Assembly: GCA_041661665.1 (NCBI GenBank)
Contig: JBAZTW010000039.1
Coordinates: 1-19,356 of the forward strand
Direction of reading: 5' to 3'
DNA from: GWC2-45-44 sp041661665
Lineage (GTDB): Bacteria; Planctomycetota; Phycisphaerae; Sedimentisphaerales; UBA12454
Length of the DNA stretch: 19,356 nucleotides
Position 1 is the stretch's first letter, and the number at the start of each line of letters is the position of its first letter. Of the stretch, positions 16,084-19,356 are shown piece after piece. The position numbers were made by a program, and so were the translations under genes. Below the pieces are notes generated by a model. That model was not told where the DNA came from. It made no database searches and saw only the letters and a program-made list of their open reading frames with translations.

Positions 16084-18050
16084 TTCAATTTCCACATCAG
16101 AAGAATCAATAGCGTAATTGCGATATAAAGCACATAAACCTGCACGATACCGTACTGCACCCATCGCATCTTGCCCATAAATTTATCAATCCACTTGAAC
16201 ACAGGCCTGTAAATATATTCACTGCTGATGTCAGGTGTATGAGATTCAAACTGTGCCTGCAGCGGAAACAATTCGGTTATCCGCTTGGTCTTGAATCGCC
16301 ACGCTAATATATCTCTAAACATACTTACAATCGGCTGCGAAAAAGATGATGCCGTGTATTGAATCCGTGATGTAGGGGCCGCATAACCGCAGTCCCACGT
16401 TACAGATTGTGCCACAGTCCTGTCCCGCAAAAGTCTGCGTCTGAATATCGCGATAGTCACGGCAAGAACCACAAACGACAACGATGAAATAACAACGGGC
16501 CAGAATATCGTATTTGCGCTGCTTACCGCTGTACTAATATCTCCGCTAACCGCAGGCGTTATTTGCAGAACAATCCTTACTATCGTAGGCAGGAGCAGCG
16601 GGGCGGCTATGCCTACCGCCAGACAAAGTCCTGCCGGTATCCACATCGCGGCAATCATTTCCCAATGCGCCTCTTTGGCGTTTGCCGCTTCTGCCGTCCT
16701 GGCCTGACCGAGAAATACAATACCGAATACCTTTGTAAATGCCGCCAGCGCAAGACCGCCGATTAAAGCAAGAGCCGCTATCGCCGTTATCGTCGGCACA
16801 GCCATCCGCACTCCATCAGAAAGAATCGCTGCGAACGAACCGTAATATAAAAGAAATTCCCCGAAAAATCCGTTCAGCGGCGGAATACCGCATATTGCCG
16901 CCGCGCCTATTACAAACACCATTGCCGTTTTAGGCATACCCTTAATAAGACCGCCGAGCAAATCCATTTTGCGAGTGCCGGTCGAATGGGCAACAGCGCC
17001 TGCCCCCATAAACAGCAGGCTTTTAAATAATGAATGGTTGATTGTATGCAGCAGAGCGCCGGCAAAACCGAATATCACAAGCACATTTGACCCGCTTGCG
17101 ATGCCGATTATGCCAAGGCCAAGTCCGATGAGAATAATCCCGATATTTTCTACGCTCGAATAAGCGAGCATTCTTTTTATGTCGTGCTGCGCCAACGCAA
17201 ATAAAATCCCCAATATGCCAGAAATAATTCCCAGCCAGATTAAAAGCCACCCCCACCAAAGCTCCACGCCGGGCATAATTGAAATCGTGCGAATAATCCC
17301 GTATATCCCCATCTTAATCATCACCCCCGACATCACCGCTGAAATATGACTTGGCGCGGCAGGATGCGCTTCAGGCAGCCAGACGTGCAAGGGCATAATG
17401 CCCGCCTTTGTTCCAAATCCGACTAATGCCAGCATAAACAGCACAGAAGCCTCTCGACCGAATACGCCGATACGATCAAAATCGAGCGTGCCGTTGTATT
17501 TGCCGACCATCACAAAAAAAGCCATTAGAAATGCCGTGCCTATATGAGTGGCGACTATATATATCCATCCCGCCTGCCGGACAGATTCGTGTTCATCATC
17601 AAATGTTACAAGGAAATACGATGCCAGCGACATTATCTCCCATGCCACAAGAAACAGTACGCCATTGCGTGCCATCACAACCATCGCCATACCTGCTGCC
17701 AGCATATTAAAGAAAAACGTCGGCACACCTAATCGTCGGTCTTTATATGAAATCATATACCCGCAGCCGTAAATCGCCGCAGCCGAGCAGGACACCGCAA
17801 TCGCCATCAAAAATAACGCCGACAAACTGTCTATCTCAACGTAAAATGAGCCATAAGGTACTTGCCATGGAATTCTGAGTGAAATTGCTGCCCCACTGCA
17901 CAGCACATTAACAGCGACTATAACAACCGGTATAAACCCCGCGATAATTCCTGCCGCCCCAAAACGTGTACAGTTTTTCCCATCTCTGATAAATAATGAA
18001 ATCAGCCCGGTCAAAATAACAAAAATTATACCAGCCAGCACGGCGGACAT
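16080..18050 (-). CDS. hyfB: Antiporter-like membrane subunit (HyfB-like, NuoL/M family)
   Basis: 656 residues, with around 15-16 hydrophobic segments. Conserved ion-path residues are Glu138 in AWEIMSLASY, Lys215 in GFGTKAGIMPLHVWLPEAHPA, Lys246 in MIKMGIYGIIR, Lys292 in HDIKRMLAYSSVEN and Lys343 in HSLFKSLLFMG, all as expected for a working Mrp-type antiporter subunit. The extra 150 residues beyond a NuoM-length core match the HyfB/HycC type. They include a soluble segment around RRLLRDRTVAQSVTWDCGYA and a final membrane helix. GGAG lies 6 bases before the ATG, 3 bases after the regulator stop. It shares an ATGA overlap with the hyfC-like gene downstream. Confidence 0.92.
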   Translation of the reverse strand: MSAVLAGIIFVILTGLISLFIRDGKNCTRFGAAGIIAGFIPVVIVAVNVLCSGAAISLRIPWQVPYGSFYVEIDSLSALFLMAIAVSCSAAAIYGCGYMISYKDRRLGVPTFFFNMLAAGMAMVVMARNGVLFLVAWEIMSLASYFLVTFDDEHESVRQAGWIYIVATHIGTAFLMAFFVMVGKYNGTLDFDRIGVFGREASVLFMLALVGFGTKAGIMPLHVWLPEAHPAAPSHISAVMSGVMIKMGIYGIIRTISIMPGVELWWGWLLIWLGIISGILGILFALAQHDIKRMLAYSSVENIGIILIGLGLGIIGIASGSNVLVIFGFAGALLHTINHSLFKSLLFMGAGAVAHSTGTRKMDLLGGLIKGMPKTAMVFVIGAAAICGIPPLNGFFGEFLLYYGSFAAILSDGVRMAVPTITAIAALALIGGLALAAFTKVFGIVFLGQARTAEAANAKEAHWEMIAAMWIPAGLCLAVGIAAPLLLPTIVRIVLQITPAVSGDISTAVSSANTIFWPVVISSLSFVVLAVTIAIFRRRLLRDRTVAQSVTWDCGYAAPTSRIQYTASSFSQPIVSMFRDILAWRFKTKRITELFPLQAQFESHTPDISSEYIYRPVFKWIDKFMGKMRWVQYGIVQVYVLYIAITLLILLMWKLK

Positions 18051-18053
18051 TTA

Positions 18054-18761
18054 TTACTCCTGTTGCTCCGGCGATGTAGTCTTCGGTTCGTCTAATTCCG
18101 CCTCAACCCTGCGGATGTGAGAGAAAATAACTTCACGTGAGGCCTGAGTTTCAATTGCGTTTTTTAACATTAAATCGCGAAGCGCAAAACTCAATCGCGA
18201 AAGCAGATGCAGATGCGCCCGCACAGTCGGGCTTATAATTGTGAACAAACAATACACCGGCCTCCCATCAATAGCCTTAAAATCAATCGGCTTTTCGAGA
18301 AAGCACAGCGAAACAGTTGGCTGAGGCACGTGTAAAACAATTGGATTGCGAACATGTGGAATAGCGATGCCTTCACCGATACCTGTCGATGCGATTTCTT
18401 CACGGGCAAGAAGTACATTGAACAAAAATTCCTTGTCAACCTCTGGCGGCAATTGCATCATATCAACGACCGATCGCAGTGCGGTTTTTTTGTCAGCTCC
18501 GCCTACGCGGTAATAAATACCGCCTGCGCCGAGAGCTTCGCCAAGTCCCTCTAACCTTACACCTGCAGATTTAGGCTCGCTGATAAGTTCGGTGGAGACA
18601 TTGATGCGGTTGGCCATTGCCCATTCTAACAGTTCTGCGCGGTTGAAACGATATTGGCTGTTGACACGATAACCGGGCAGAGATTGATGGTCAAGCCAGC
18701 GATAAACTGTTTTTTCGCTCACCGCAAACAGTTTGGAGACATCTCTTACCGTCAATTGCAT
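18054..18761 (-). CDS. Regulator with excisionase/MerR-like HTH fused to a PTS EIIA (PtsN-like) domain
   Basis: 235 residues from ATG 18761. The frame could start at TTG 18830, but that would put the promoter TTGACA inside the gene, and AGGA lies 9 bases before ATG 18761. Residues 1-50 form a MerR/excisionase-type helix-turn-helix (LTVRDVSKLFAVSEKTVYRW, then RFNRAELLEWA). Residues of about 70-220 form a PTS EIIA type-2 domain of the PtsN/fructose group, with the phospho-acceptor histidine in GIGEGIAIPHVRNP and SLCFLEKPIDF. The gene is first in the operon, 3 bases before hyfB. Inferred role: a DNA-binding switch whose activity follows phosphorylation by HPr or NPr, linking carbon/nitrogen status to expression of the complex. 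No membrane segments. The partner phosphotransferase is not in the window. Confidence 0.85.
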   Translation of the reverse strand: MQLTVRDVSKLFAVSEKTVYRWLDHQSLPGYRVNSQYRFNRAELLEWAMANRINVSTELISEPKSAGVRLEGLGEALGAGGIYYRVGGADKKTALRSVVDMMQLPPEVDKEFLFNVLLAREEIASTGIGEGIAIPHVRNPIVLHVPQPTVSLCFLEKPIDFKAIDGRPVYCLFTIISPTVRAHLHLLSRLSFALRDLMLKNAIETQASREVIFSHIRRVEAELDEPKTTSPEQQE

Positions 18762-18782
18762 CGAAATTTTTCCTGCCGTATA

Positions 18783-18824
18783 GACATTTGTGGACACAGT
18801 ATGAAATTTGTCCGTAAATGTCAA
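18783..18824 (-). promoter_or_regulatory. Promoter with overlapping inverted-repeat operator for the Ehr-like operon
   Basis: On the minus strand a perfect -35 TTGACA (18824-18819) and a weak -10 TACTGT (18801-18796) are 17 bases apart. They lie about 35 bases before ATG 18761. An inverted repeat covers both: left arm 18783-18796 (GACATTTGTGGACA) and right arm 18809-18822 (TGTCCGTAAATGTC), with 12 of 14 positions complementary and a 12-base spacer. A dimeric regulator bound here would block polymerase. The HTH-EIIA protein encoded immediately downstream is the obvious candidate. Confidence 0.6.
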
Positions 18825-18830
18825 TAGCAA

Positions 18831-19139
18831 TTTTCCTCAATTATCAGAGTCTGCGACAGCAATAGTATTTGCACAATACCCGAAATACAACACTAAAACC
18901 TCATTTATACCATTAAAAATCCGGTATAGAACCCTAAAAAGTGGGATTATGCGATATGCTCTATTGTGGCTGAAATATCTTCGAGATAAAGTTAAAAAAC
19001 CTTGATTTTTCAAGGAAAATTTGATACTCTATTAGAAACGAGGCTTAAGCGGTATAGTTGGGCGGGGGCATGCAAGGTGTATGGACACACACAAACGAGT
19101 ATAACATACAATAGAGTAAGTATTTTTGAAAGATTAAAA
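18831..19139. other. Divergent intergenic region without genes
   Basis: This stretch lies between the minus-strand Ehr-like operon and the plus-strand surface-protein gene. I see no coding sequence. It holds a short inverted repeat TATACC/GGTATA (18906-18911 and 18923-18928) and the hairpin at 19000-19015. A -10-like TATAAC/TACAAT stretch near 19100-19112 could serve the downstream gene, though no good -35 partner is visible. The leader of the surface-protein gene also contains a G-rich run at 19061-19067 of unknown meaning. Confidence 0.4.
19000..19015 (-). terminator. Terminator-like hairpin reading on the minus strand
   Basis: CCTTGA (19000-19005) and TCAAGG (19010-19015) pair perfectly around a 4-base loop. 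On the minus strand the stem is followed directly by six T residues. Six base pairs is short for a strong terminator. No minus-strand gene is recognised to its right inside the window, so it may block antisense or read-through transcription entering the operator region, or it may serve a gene not visible here. Confidence 0.4.
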
Positions 19140-19356
19140 ATGAAGAAGGAAGCAGTGAAATTTGTTTTAGCGTTTGTTTTGTGTGTGTTCTTTTCGGCAA
19201 GTTCCCAGGCGGCAACCCGTACATGGCTGAACCCGGGTGTTTCCGGCAACCACGCGTGGAATGTCGCAGGTAATTGGAATACTGGTATTCCAATCGCCGG
19301 TGATACGGCTGTTATTAACAACGCTAAAGAGTGTATCATTGGGACAGATATGGTTG
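19140..19356 (+). CDS. Secreted surface protein, N-terminal part (3' end outside the window)
   Basis: The ATG at 19140 opens a frame with no stop to the right edge (72 codons). Residues 1-25 are a textbook signal peptide: basic start MKKEAVK, hydrophobic core FVLAFVLCVFFSA, and a likely cleavage after SSQA. The mature part starts with Trp/Asn-rich sequence containing the pattern W.VAGNWNTGIP..GDTAVIN. This is the beginning of the beta-solenoid/repeat proteins common on planctomycete and other environmental bacterial surfaces ("NW..G.P...D.A.I." repeats). Only a weak purine-rich site precedes the ATG. Together with the protein at the left edge it suggests a strain with many exported surface proteins. 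Function unknown. Confidence 0.75.
   Translation, partial: MKKEAVKFVLAFVLCVFFSASSQAATRTWLNPGVSGNHAWNVAGNWNTGIPIAGDTAVINNAKECIIGTDMV

Noticed and set aside
16084..16164. Longer start for the HyfC-like protein
   Set aside because: The 27 extra residues lie inside the hyfB-like gene, are polar and charged unlike a membrane start, and the ATGA overlap at 16083 is the usual junction.
18762..18830. Longer start (TTG 18830) for the HTH-EIIA regulator
   Set aside because: The added codons cover a perfect -35 box and the inverted repeat, do not match the HTH family start, and ATG 18761 has its own ribosome binding site.
19010..19339. 109-codon minus-strand open frame opposite the surface-protein start
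   Set aside because: It overlaps a clear signal-peptide gene on the other strand and shows no family pattern; its apparent hydrophobicity is the mirror of the signal peptide.

Overview
The window looks like a piece of a bacterial chromosome from the Planctomycetota, most likely Phycisphaerae/Sedimentisphaerales-type. This is an inference from gene content: secreted surface proteins at both edges, a uroporphyrinogen-decarboxylase-family protein, a cytosolic ceramidase-like protein, a Gfo/Idh/MocA oxidoreductase and a group-4-hydrogenase-like membrane complex. No ribosomal RNA, CRISPR array, integrase or insertion sequence was seen.

Left part (1-2400, + strand): the 3' end of a large secreted glycosidase-like protein, then a uroporphyrinogen-decarboxylase-family protein. 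Positions 2400-5404 (- strand) hold a ceramidase-like hydrolase, a 6-phosphofructokinase with pyrophosphate-type residues and, directly after it, a decayed C-terminal fragment of an FGGY sugar kinase.

Positions 5405-10190 (+ strand) form a compact catabolic-looking operon: a DeoR-type regulator behind a palindromic operator, a class III aminotransferase, a Gfo/Idh/MocA dehydrogenase that overlaps it by 4 bases, and a glutamate dehydrogenase. Together they could link oxidation of a hydroxyl group, transamination with glutamate/2-oxoglutarate, and glutamate recycling. The substrate is not visible from the sequence. A tRNA-Phe with its terminator (- strand) and about 340 bases without genes separate this from the next block.

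Positions 10745-18830 (- strand) are the main attraction: one tightly packed seven-gene operon. It starts with a regulator that joins an excisionase/MerR-like DNA-binding domain to a PTS EIIA (PtsN-like) domain. Six genes colinear with E. coli hyfB-C-E-F-G-H/I follow. They encode two antiporter-like subunits, a NuoH-like subunit, a HyfE-like subunit, a fused 30-kDa/catalytic subunit, and a ferredoxin fused to the small subunit. The catalytic subunit has lost all four nickel-binding cysteines, while the iron-sulfur cysteines of the small subunit and the main ion-channel residues remain. The complex is therefore not a hydrogenase but an Ehr-type (energy-converting hydrogenase-related) complex of unknown electron acceptor. 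A perfect TTGACA -35 box is embedded in a long inverted repeat just before the regulator gene.

At the right edge (19140-19356, + strand) another secreted surface protein begins with a clear signal peptide.
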